A model generated the notes under the pieces. That model had not been told where the DNA came from. It made no database searches and saw only the letters and a list, made by a program, of their open reading frames with translations. 22,890 nt of DNA from JABFRJ01 sp031409695. Its GTDB lineage: Bacteria > Pseudomonadota > Alphaproteobacteria > Rhizobiales > Hyphomicrobiaceae. Below, one piece after another: positions 16,313 through 22,890 of the stretch. The stretch spans positions 1 through 22,890 of the forward strand of contig JANNXS010000091.1 of NCBI GenBank assembly GCA_031409695.1, given 5' to 3'. Positions within the stretch are counted from its first letter, which is position 1. Every line of letters starts with the position of its first letter. Made by a program: the position numbers and the translations under genes.

Positions 16313-18556
16313 TCACGCCGCGAGGTCTCCGCGCCGGACAAACCTTGCCAAGACCTGCTCAAGTTGGTCCTTCTCGAAGGGCTTGGCGAGGTAGCCGTCC
16401 ATGCCGGCGTCGAGGCAGCGTTGGCGGTCTTCGGCGAAGGCGTTGGCTGTCAGGGCAATAATCGGGGGCAGGCGGCGGCCGGGCGCGATGTTCAACAGTT
16501 TCATGCGGCGGGCCGCTTCAAGGCCATCAAGCACGGGCATGTGCACGTCCATCAGAACGAGATCGATCGGCTGGATCTCACCTGTGACACTCGCCGCCAC
16601 TGCATCGAGGCCCTTCTGGCCATCCTTGGCGTGCATGATGACGCAGCCAGCTTTTTCCAGCATCCGCCGCGCAAGTAGCGCGTTGATGTCATTGTCCTCG
16701 ACCAGGAGCACACGCACCCCTCGCTTGACCAGCGGTGACACTGCGGCCGCGGCGGTCGTTGCAAGCGTTGGCAGTGCCGGCTCAACGGGTGGACGGCGGT
16801 AGGGGCCAACCGACGTCACACGATCAAGGATGGACGACGGCCGCACGGGGCGCACGAGGTAATCGTCGAAACCAGCCCGCGCATAGGGGCCAAAGCCCCC
16901 GCGCGGCGCACTGTCCAGAATAATGTAGATGCTGGCTCGCACATCGTTGGATGCGGCAACGCGGACAGCGTTCGCGAGCGCCGAAATCTCTTCAAGAGGC
17001 CGCGCACCATCGAGAATTGCAATTGTAAACGGCGCTTCAACCTCGGCCGCGATCCGAATGACCGGATCAACCTCCGCGGCCACACATTCAGCCACCGGAA
17101 CATGCGCACCCTCGAGCGAAAGCCTTAAAGCTGTGCGCTCAAAGCCATCGTCGAGGGCCAAAAGAATATGCTGATGGCTGGGGGTGGGCTCCGCAGGGCG
17201 GCGGCGCGGGCAGCACTTGAGGTGCACGACAGCGCGAAATTCAGAGCCGCGTCCTGGCACCGACGTCGCCGTGACATCTCCGCCCATGGCGCGCGCAAGT
17301 CGGCGCGAGATGGCGAGGCCAAGACCGGTGCCGCCATGCTGGCGGCGCGTGGTTTCATCACCGCGTTCAAATTCGCCGAACAGCGATTTGAACGCTTCCG
17401 GCGAAATGCCCGGGCCGGTATCCGTGACAATGATGACAAATGGCAGTCGCCCATCTGTGTTTGGCGAACGTGCGTCCGTGTTTGGCCGGCGCGTGTCATC
17501 AATACTGACCGTCACGAGCACGCCGCCACGATCCGTGAACTTGACCGCATTGCCGACCAAATTGGTCACGATCTGGCGCAGGCGCGCTTCATCGCCGAGC
17601 CCAAGCCGTGGCACGTCTGGATCTATCGCCCAGGCCAAAGTGATGCCTTTTTCGCGGGCGCGCGGGTGCAGCAGTTCGACAACCGACTGCACGCTGTCCT
17701 CAACCGAAAACGCACTCTCATCGAGATCCAGTCGACCCGCCTCGATCTTTGAGAAATCGAGGATCTCGTCGATCAGCGACATGAGCGTGCGGGCGGAACG
17801 CTCGACGGCTGTCAGATAGGTCTTCTGCTCGGCTGTTGTCTCGGTGTCTTTGAGCAACCCGGTCATGCCCATGATGCCGTTCATGGGCGTGCGAATTTCG
17901 TGGCTCATGGCGGCTAGGAAGCGTGATTTGGCGCGATTTGCCTGTTCAGCTTCGTCACGCGCGGTGGCCAGTTCGGCTTGCTGGCGGCGTTGCTCCGTGA
18001 TGTCGCGGCCGACGCATTGGCTCTCATGACCGGCGCGATGTTCCTCGATATCGAACCAGCGCGGACCTGCCATCGTTTCGACCTCGATCGAAAAGCGTTG
18101 ATGGCGAAGTTGGCTGATGGCGAGCGGCGGCGGCAACTCGCCTGCAAGCATACGTGGTAAAAACCCTTGGCCGAGAGGATCACTGGAGCGCGGCACAAAC
18201 GTGCGCCGAAAGGCATCGTTGGCGAAGGTCAGTTGTCCCGCGATGTCGCGGCGAAAGATCACGTCCTGCTGCGCCTCGAGAAGATCGCGATATCGCGCTT
18301 CACTTTCGCGCACTTCCCACTGAGCGTCCTTGAGACGCTCAATCGCCCCTTCGATGCGTAACCGCGCCGCAGCGGCGCGGGTGTTAGGCGCTAACTTCGA
18401 GTGTTCGGTTTTGGCCGACACTGCCGCATTAACCCAGCCCATCACGCGACGCGCGAAAGATTGCGCGAAGACAGCCCCCCGGCGACCACCTGATATAATA
18501 TTGAGTTTTTTCACGCTGAACTTGAGCTTTTTTTGCGGCCTCTTGTTACCTTGCAT
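16313..18556 (-). CDS. Cytoplasmic hybrid histidine kinase with PAS, pseudo-receiver and receiver domains
   Basis: The 747-residue protein has no clear membrane span. A basic N-terminus and coiled stretch lead into a PAS domain (about residues 87-195). Next come the dimerisation domain with H219 in AMSHEIRTPMNGIMG and an ATPase domain with N336 (the N box), DTGPGIS (379-385) and GGTGLGLA (408-415). Residues about 462-580 look like a degenerate receiver, with D516 in AILDGARP and Arg in place of the usual lysine. A complete C-terminal receiver has acidic pocket E620/D621, phospho-acceptor D670 in LVLMDVHMP, T703 and K725. The signal and partner are unknown. The start lacks a strong ribosome binding site. 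A small in-frame tandem repeat, RPNTDARSPNTDGR, sits in the ATPase domain. Confidence 0.9.
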   Translation of the reverse strand: MQGNKRPQKKLKFSVKKLNIISGGRRGAVFAQSFARRVMGWVNAAVSAKTEHSKLAPNTRAAAARLRIEGAIERLKDAQWEVRESEARYRDLLEAQQDVIFRRDIAGQLTFANDAFRRTFVPRSSDPLGQGFLPRMLAGELPPPLAISQLRHQRFSIEVETMAGPRWFDIEEHRAGHESQCVGRDITEQRRQQAELATARDEAEQANRAKSRFLAAMSHEIRTPMNGIMGMTGLLKDTETTAEQKTYLTAVERSARTLMSLIDEILDFSKIEAGRLDLDESAFSVEDSVQSVVELLHPRAREKGITLAWAIDPDVPRLGLGDEARLRQIVTNLVGNAVKFTDRGGVLVTVSIDDTRRPNTDARSPNTDGRLPFVIIVTDTGPGISPEAFKSLFGEFERGDETTRRQHGGTGLGLAISRRLARAMGGDVTATSVPGRGSEFRAVVHLKCCPRRRPAEPTPSHQHILLALDDGFERTALRLSLEGAHVPVAECVAAEVDPVIRIAAEVEAPFTIAILDGARPLEEISALANAVRVAASNDVRASIYIILDSAPRGGFGPYARAGFDDYLVRPVRPSSILDRVTSVGPYRRPPVEPALPTLATTAAAAVSPLVKRGVRVLLVEDNDINALLARRMLEKAGCVIMHAKDGQKGLDAVAASVTGEIQPIDLVLMDVHMPVLDGLEAARRMKLLNIAPGRRLPPIIALTANAFAEDRQRCLDAGMDGYLAKPFEKDQLEQVLARFVRRGDLAA

Positions 18557-18584
18557 GCAACCATGTGAGGCTTGATGAGAGCTT

Positions 18585-18596
18585 AGCGCTAGCGCT
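18585..18596. repeat. 12-bp palindrome in the divergent promoter region
   Basis: AGCGCTAGCGCT is a perfect palindrome in the 118-base gap between the divergently transcribed hybrid kinase gene and the racemase-like gene. A shared operator is possible; there is no further support. Confidence 0.25.
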
Positions 18597-18674
18597 CGCG
18601 TTCACCACGAAGACGTGCCGCTTCAGCACGTTCCGCGCCGAACGGGCACGGGCATCAAGGGAAAGTTTACGACG

Positions 18675-19829
18675 ATGGGACCTCTGACTGGAATTACGGT
18701 CATCGAGCTTGCGGGAATTGGCCCTGCGCCATTCGCCGGCATGCTGCTCGCCGACATGGGTGCCAAGGTCGTGCGCGTTGATCGGCGCGAGGACAGCAAC
18801 CTTGGTATTCCCGGCCGCGAACCGAAGTTCGATGTGCTTGGCCGGGGCCGTCAAACCATCGCCGTCGATATGAAGGCGCCCGCTGGGCGAGACGTGGTTA
18901 TCAAGTTGTGTGCCAAAGCCGATGCGCTCATCGAAGGTTTCCGTCCCGGCGTCATAGAGCGGCTAGGCATCGGACCCGACGTGCTCTGGCAGGCAAACCC
19001 AAAACTTGTCATCGGTCGCATGACTGGGTTTGGCCAGGACGGCCCCTGGGCCGACCGCGCCGGCCACGACATTGACTACATCGCGCTCGCGGGCGTGTTG
19101 CACGCCTTCGGCCGCAAGGGACAGGCACCAACCCCGCCGGTCAATGTCGTCGGTGACTTCGGTGGCGGGGGCATGTTTCTGGCGTTTGGCGTCGTCGCAG
19201 CACTGCTTGAGGCAAAAACCTCAGGCAAGGGCCAGGTGGTGGATGCGGCCATGGTCGACGGCGCCGCCTACCTGATGGGCATGGTGTTTGGCATGCGCTC
19301 CGCGGGCCGCTGGGCCGATGAGCGCGGCGTTAACATCCTCGACACCGGCGCGCCCTGGTACGAGGTCTACGAAACCAAAGATGGCAAGTGGCTCGCGGTC
19401 GGCGCCATTGAAACGAAGTTTTACGCCGAGTTGATCCAGAAGCTCGGCCTTGACGCAGCCGACCTGCCAAAGCAGTTCGACACGAAGCGCTGGCCGGAAT
19501 TGCGAGCCGCAATCGGCTGCGCGATCAAGGCCAAAACGCGCGACCAGTGGGACGTCGTGTTCGACGGCTCGGACGCCTGCGTTGCCCCCGTGATGTCGCT
19601 CGACGAAGCCCCCAAGCACCCGCATATGGCCGCACGGCAGTCGTTCGTCACACGCAATGGCGTTACCCAGCCCGCACCCGCCCCGCGCTTCAGCCGGTCA
19701 ACGCCGCACATGGGCCGTGAGGCGACAGCTGCGGGCGTCGACACGGACCAGGTGCTCACGGAATTCGGCTTCTCCCCAAGTGAAATGGAGACACTCAAAA
19801 CGAAGGGCATCGTCGGGCGAAAGGCATGA
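18675..19829 (+). CDS. CaiB/BaiF-family protein, alpha-methylacyl-CoA racemase-like
   Basis: The 384-residue protein matches the class III CoA-transferase fold and specifically the alpha-methylacyl-CoA racemase branch. It begins ITVIELAGIGPAPFAGMLLADMGA. The racemase residues seen in the mycobacterial enzyme MCR all have counterparts at a constant offset of 5: H131 (AGHDIDYIALAG), D161 (NVVGDFGGGGM) and E246 (LAVGAIE). Such enzymes epimerise 2-methylacyl-CoA esters so that beta-oxidation can proceed, which yields propionyl-CoA. The ATG at 18675 fits the family N-terminus better than an upstream ATG at 18615. The next gene encodes a MeaB-like GTPase linked to methylmalonyl-CoA metabolism, which fits this role. 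A plain CoA transferase cannot be excluded. Confidence 0.9.
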   Translation: MGPLTGITVIELAGIGPAPFAGMLLADMGAKVVRVDRREDSNLGIPGREPKFDVLGRGRQTIAVDMKAPAGRDVVIKLCAKADALIEGFRPGVIERLGIGPDVLWQANPKLVIGRMTGFGQDGPWADRAGHDIDYIALAGVLHAFGRKGQAPTPPVNVVGDFGGGGMFLAFGVVAALLEAKTSGKGQVVDAAMVDGAAYLMGMVFGMRSAGRWADERGVNILDTGAPWYEVYETKDGKWLAVGAIETKFYAELIQKLGLDAADLPKQFDTKRWPELRAAIGCAIKAKTRDQWDVVFDGSDACVAPVMSLDEAPKHPHMAARQSFVTRNGVTQPAPAPRFSRSTPHMGREATAAGVDTDQVLTEFGFSPSEMETLKTKGIVGRKA

Positions 19830-19969
19830 TCGCGCGGGTGATGCTTTTATGCGGCCAACCGCCCTGATCCGACCTAACCTGGCCCTGCACAGCCAATTCG
19901 GCTCCGGTGGCGCCCCGGTCACCCCTGATCTCGATTGCCTCGGCCGCCTGCCTCCCCTATCAGCGCGCC

Positions 19970-20905
19970 ATGCCAAACCCGCACGAAACCGCAGCCGATC
20001 TCGTCCGCCGTGCGCGCGCTTGCGAACGGCTTGCAACCAGCCGGATTGTCACTGAACTTGAGTGCGCCGGACCAACCATGCCGGCGCTCATTGCAGCGCT
20101 GACACCGTATTTCGGCCATGCCCTGGTGATCGGTTTTACCGGACCGCCGGGCGCTGGTAAATCAACGCTCGTCGATGCCTATGTGCAACGGTTGACCGAG
20201 GCCGGCCAAAGCGTCGGCATTATCGCCGTCGACCCGTCGAGCCCGGTATCTGGCGGCGCCATCCTCGGTGATCGGGTGCGCATGGGCGTCAGCCTCTCCG
20301 ACGAGCGCGTGTTTATGCGCTCACTGGCGAGTGGCGGGGCACTCGGCGGACTATCGCCGGCCGCTGTGCGGATCATCGATGGCTTCGATGGTGCCGGCAA
20401 GGACGTCATCGTGCTTGAAACCGTCGGCACAGGACAAAGCGAAATCGACGTGGCCGAAGTCGCAGACGTTCGCGTCGTGCTTGCAGCACCCGGCCTCGGC
20501 GATGGCATCCAGGCGATGAAATCAGGTCTGCTCGAAATCGCCGACGTTTTGGTGATCAATCAGGCCGACCGCCCGGGCGCCGACGAAACGCTGCAGCAGT
20601 TGCGCTCAGCCCTTTCGTTGCGGGCCGGTGCCAGCGCCGACGTGCCTGTGCTCAAGACGATCGCAACAACGGGCGCGGGCATTGACGTTCTGGCGGCAAC
20701 GCTTGCGACACTTGGCGCGACCCGCTTGCAAATCCCCGTCGTCGAACGCCGCAGACGTCGGGCACGGCTCTTGATCGCGCGTGCGGCGGCGGCCGAAATC
20801 GCCCGTGCAACAAAACTCGATGTTATGTCTCAGATCACGGATGATGTTCTTACTGGGCGTCTCTCGGCGTTGGCGGCGGCCGTCAAGTTGCTGCAGGGGC
20901 GATGA
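19970..20905 (+). CDS. meaB: MeaB/ArgK-type P-loop GTPase, methylmalonyl-CoA mutase chaperone
   Basis: MeaB-type GTPases load and protect the B12-dependent methylmalonyl-CoA mutase. The 311-residue protein has the P-loop GPPGAGKST (58-66), the family signature AVDPSSPVSGGAILGDRVRM, the Mg-contact segment LETVGTGQSE (149-158) and the base-recognition motif NQAD (197-200). The last is normally NKAD, so lysine is replaced by glutamine. The ATG at 19970 gives the usual short helical N-terminus; the frame remains open upstream to 19907 without homology. No mutase subunit gene is in the window. The gene follows the racemase-like gene by 140 bases with no evident feature between them. G-protein paralogues acting on isobutyryl- or ethylmalonyl-CoA mutases are an alternative. 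Confidence 0.9.
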   Translation: MPNPHETAADLVRRARACERLATSRIVTELECAGPTMPALIAALTPYFGHALVIGFTGPPGAGKSTLVDAYVQRLTEAGQSVGIIAVDPSSPVSGGAILGDRVRMGVSLSDERVFMRSLASGGALGGLSPAAVRIIDGFDGAGKDVIVLETVGTGQSEIDVAEVADVRVVLAAPGLGDGIQAMKSGLLEIADVLVINQADRPGADETLQQLRSALSLRAGASADVPVLKTIATTGAGIDVLAATLATLGATRLQIPVVERRRRRARLLIARAAAAEIARATKLDVMSQITDDVLTGRLSALAAAVKLLQGR

Positions 20906-20951
20906 GAACAAATATAGGCCGACGCCGCCACACGTGTGCCCAGTGGCCGCC

Positions 20952-21031
20952 CGAATCGGGGCGCTCTTTACCTCCTGTTAGTCGAATCGGGACGACATGG
21001 GACCGCATACATGCGGACCGTCGAACCCGAT
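20952..21031. repeat. Short direct and inverted repeats before the SDR gene
   Basis: CGAATCGGG occurs at 20952-20960 and 20983-20991. Its core ATCGGG has an inverted partner CCCGAT at 21026-21031, which encloses a CCGCAT/ATGCGG hairpin at 21003-21016. These could be protein-binding sites for the SDR gene, but they are short and could arise by chance. Confidence 0.25.
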
Positions 21032-21051
21032 GGTCCGTCCGGAGTTTGCCC

Positions 21052-21798
21052 ATGCTGATGTCGTCCACTGAGCAGCCGTTCGATCGCTTCATCGGCGCGA
21101 CATACCCGGAGTTGCAGGGCCGTCGTGTGCTGGTAACCGGCGTAACGCATGCTGAGGGCATGGATATCGCGCGAGCCTTTGCCGAACATGGCGCGCGTCT
21201 CGTCGTGCAAATTGACGCCGACCCTTTTGCGGCAGCAGCGCTTGGCGAAATGCTGGCCCCGACTGCCGCTGAATTGACCTTGATCGAATGTCCACTGAGC
21301 GGCACGGACGAAGTCGTCGCCTTCGCACGCCGTGCGGTTGCTGTTTACAATGGGTTAGATGTGGTTGTGAATGTTGTGCCGCTCAGTCTCGGCGCGGTCA
21401 CCGACGGCGACCTTGATGCCGTCGAGGCGCGCATCTCAGACGTGCTGATGGCACCGTGCTTGATCGCCCGGGTGGCCGCCAACCGCATGCGTTTGCTGCA
21501 GACGGATGGGCTGATCCTGCATGTGGCGACCCTGCCGCGTAGCGCGGACGTCCGCGAGCGTGCCTTTGCGGCGGCGGCCAAAGCGACGCTCACCGCCATG
21601 ACCCGGGAAGACGCTCGCACGTGGGCCGGCGATGGCATTCGCGTGAACGCTGTCGCCCCTGAGACGGGCATGATGGCTCGCGGAATGGCCGGCGCAGGCC
21701 TCGCAAGCGAAGCCGATATCGCTGCCCTCGCATTGTTTCTCGCAGCCGGCCGAGGCCGCGCCCTGACAGGGCACGTGCTCGAGGCCGACGCGGCCTGA
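21052..21798 (+). CDS. Degenerate short-chain dehydrogenase/reductase-like protein
   Basis: The 248-residue protein follows the SDR fold: VLVTGVTHAEGMDIARAFAEHGARLVV at the nucleotide site, a DVVVNVVPLS strand where NNAG normally stands, and GIRVNAVAPETGMM near the C-terminus. The catalytic YxxxK motif is lost. The lysine is present in AFAAAAKATL, but the position four residues before it is alanine, and the catalytic serine region reads LHVATLPRS. The glycine motif TGxxxGxG is also altered to TGVTHAEG. It may bind a ligand without dehydrogenase activity, or use a different chemistry. The ATG at 21052 has GGAG eight bases upstream; the longer frame starting at 20902 has no homology. It converges with the antiporter gene across a 22-base gap. 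Confidence 0.82.
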   Translation: MLMSSTEQPFDRFIGATYPELQGRRVLVTGVTHAEGMDIARAFAEHGARLVVQIDADPFAAAALGEMLAPTAAELTLIECPLSGTDEVVAFARRAVAVYNGLDVVVNVVPLSLGAVTDGDLDAVEARISDVLMAPCLIARVAANRMRLLQTDGLILHVATLPRSADVRERAFAAAAKATLTAMTREDARTWAGDGIRVNAVAPETGMMARGMAGAGLASEADIAALALFLAAGRGRALTGHVLEADAA

Positions 21799-21820
21799 GA
21801 ATGCTCTGCGTTGGGTGACC

Positions 21821-22890
21821 CTACTCCGCTGCCTCGCGCACGGCAGCCCGCTTGGGTGCTGGCAGCGCCGCGCCTTCGGCGACGGCGAGGTCGGCTGCGT
21901 CGGCGGCAAACTGGCGCTCTAGCTCTTCGGCGGTTGCAAGCGCTGTCACGCGCAACTTTTCCTCATCGTTGTAGTGGGCGTAACCTTCGATCAGACGCTT
22001 TTCATCCTGGGCCCGGAACGTCCGAACGGACCGCGTCGCCTCCGCGTCGGTGAAGCCTAAACCTCTGAGCACGTCTTGGGTCAGCTCCAAGGCTGAGGCA
22101 AACGTCTCGCGCCGCGTGACGACAACGCCAAGGTCCATCAGCCGGTGCACGTGATTGCGGTTGCGGGCGCGCGCGTAGACCGGCACGTGCGGGAAGTGTT
22201 GGCGCACCAGTTCAGCCGTGCGCAGCGAGGCCTCGACGTCGTCGATGGCGAGCACGAAGGCTTTCGCCTTGCCCGTCTGCGCCGCCTCGAGAATTTCGAG
22301 CCGCCGCGCATCGCCGAAATAAATCGACACGCCGAATTTGCGCACGCTCTCGATGTGCTCGCTGTCGATATCGAGGGCAGTAATCGGGATTTTGCGGGCG
22401 CGCAGCACGCGTGACACGATCTGCCCGAAGCGGCCAAGGCCTGCGATGATCACATGTTGGTCGCTCTCGGGCAGGGCGTCATAGACCGGCTGCGTCGCGG
22501 CCTCCGGCTTAAACAGCTGCCGCTCCAGATACAGCACGGCGGGTGTCGCCATCATCGACAGCGTGACCAGCACAACGCCGAGTGCTGCCTGCTCAGCCGT
22601 CAAGACACTGGCGGCGGCACCCGCTCCAAACAGCACAAAGGCGAACTCTCCACCTTGGGAGAGTGACCCCGCAAGGCGTCGGGCCGGGCGCGCTGCAAGC
22701 CCAGAAACGCGGCCGACGGCATAGAGAACGATGGCTTTGACCGCGACGAACATCACGACCAGGGCGGCGATCCGAAGCGGGGACGCGAACAACATCTTCA
22801 GATCGAGCGACATGCCAATCGCCGTGAAGAACAATCCCAGCAGAAGCCCCTCAAACGGTTTGATATCGGCCTCGATCTCGTGGCGATAGG
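21821..22890 (-). CDS. KefB/KefC-type potassium:proton antiporter, 5' part missing
   Basis: The frame stays open to the window end, so only the C-terminal roughly 356 residues are visible. They include the last part of the CPA2 transporter domain (HEIEADIKPFEGLLLGLFF, GMSLDL, SQGGEFAFVLFG). A TrkA-N/RCK NAD-binding domain follows, with HVIIAGLGRFGQIV (the GxGxxG motif) and the acidic DIDSEH end of the second strand. A charged tail with VRTFRAQDEKRL and an Ala/Glu-rich end completes it. KefB/C proteins release K+ in exchange for H+, classically gated by glutathione adducts through the RCK domain. The TTG that could be read as a start at 22834 is an internal leucine codon. The stop at 21821 lies 22 bases from the SDR stop on the other strand. 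Confidence 0.92.
   Translation of the reverse strand, partial: YRHEIEADIKPFEGLLLGLFFTAIGMSLDLKMLFASPLRIAALVVMFVAVKAIVLYAVGRVSGLAARPARRLAGSLSQGGEFAFVLFGAGAAASVLTAEQAALGVVLVTLSMMATPAVLYLERQLFKPEAATQPVYDALPESDQHVIIAGLGRFGQIVSRVLRARKIPITALDIDSEHIESVRKFGVSIYFGDARRLEILEAAQTGKAKAFVLAIDDVEASLRTAELVRQHFPHVPVYARARNRNHVHRLMDLGVVVTRRETFASALELTQDVLRGLGFTDAEATRSVRTFRAQDEKRLIEGYAHYNDEEKLRVTALATAEELERQFAADAADLAVAEGAALPAPKRAAVREAAE

Noticed and set aside
22834..22834. TTG at this position as the start of the antiporter gene
   Set aside because: The frame continues upstream to the window end with KefC-like sequence (HEIEADIKPFEGLLLG), so the codon is internal and the gene is truncated by the window.

Overview
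The window looks like a piece of a high-GC alphaproteobacterial chromosome, most probably from the Hyphomicrobiales (rhizobia and relatives). The evidence is the protein types: a PutP-like symporter fused to a sensor kinase, an alphaproteobacterial-style Uma2 protein, carB close to greA, and several palindromic intergenic repeats of the kind common in that order. No rRNA, tRNA, CRISPR array, transposase or phage gene was seen. Both ends cut through genes.

Layout. Positions 1-2140 (minus) hold the 5' part of a sodium:solute symporter/histidine kinase fusion. Positions 2274-4020 (minus) hold thiL and a PAP2-type membrane phosphatase. A 200-base spacer with stacked palindromes follows. Positions 4224-10210 (minus) form a compact thiamine operon in the order thiC, 2-oxoglutarate/Fe(II) oxygenase, thiM, thiE, thiD, TRAP substrate-binding protein. 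Several of its junctions are 4-base ATGA overlaps, and a clear TPP riboswitch with a plausible promoter precedes thiC. Positions 10465-11549 (minus) carry an Uma2-family protein and greA. Positions 11550-12796 hold a remnant copy of the carB 3' end, two small exported proteins and a composite palindromic repeat. carB (12797-16231) and a hybrid histidine kinase (16313-18556) complete the minus-strand block. Plus-strand genes then run from 18675 to 21798: an alpha-methylacyl-CoA racemase-like protein, a MeaB-type GTPase and a degenerate short-chain dehydrogenase. They converge on a truncated KefB/C-type antiporter.

How the genes fit together. ThiC makes the pyrimidine (HMP-P), ThiD phosphorylates it, ThiM salvages the thiazole alcohol, ThiE joins the halves and ThiL makes TPP, which is sensed by the riboswitch. 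The thiazole synthesis genes (thiG, thiS, thiO) are not here. Two passengers have no assigned thiamine role: the oxygenase between thiC and thiM, and the orphan TRAP binding protein translationally coupled to thiD. They are the best candidates for undescribed biology in this window.

The second area of interest is carB. Its interdomain linker carries two in-frame copies of a 44-base palindromic element. Its 3' end exists as a second, decayed copy upstream of greA, with a roughly 1-kb cassette between the two copies. Its stop codon lies at the edge of a palindromic repeat.
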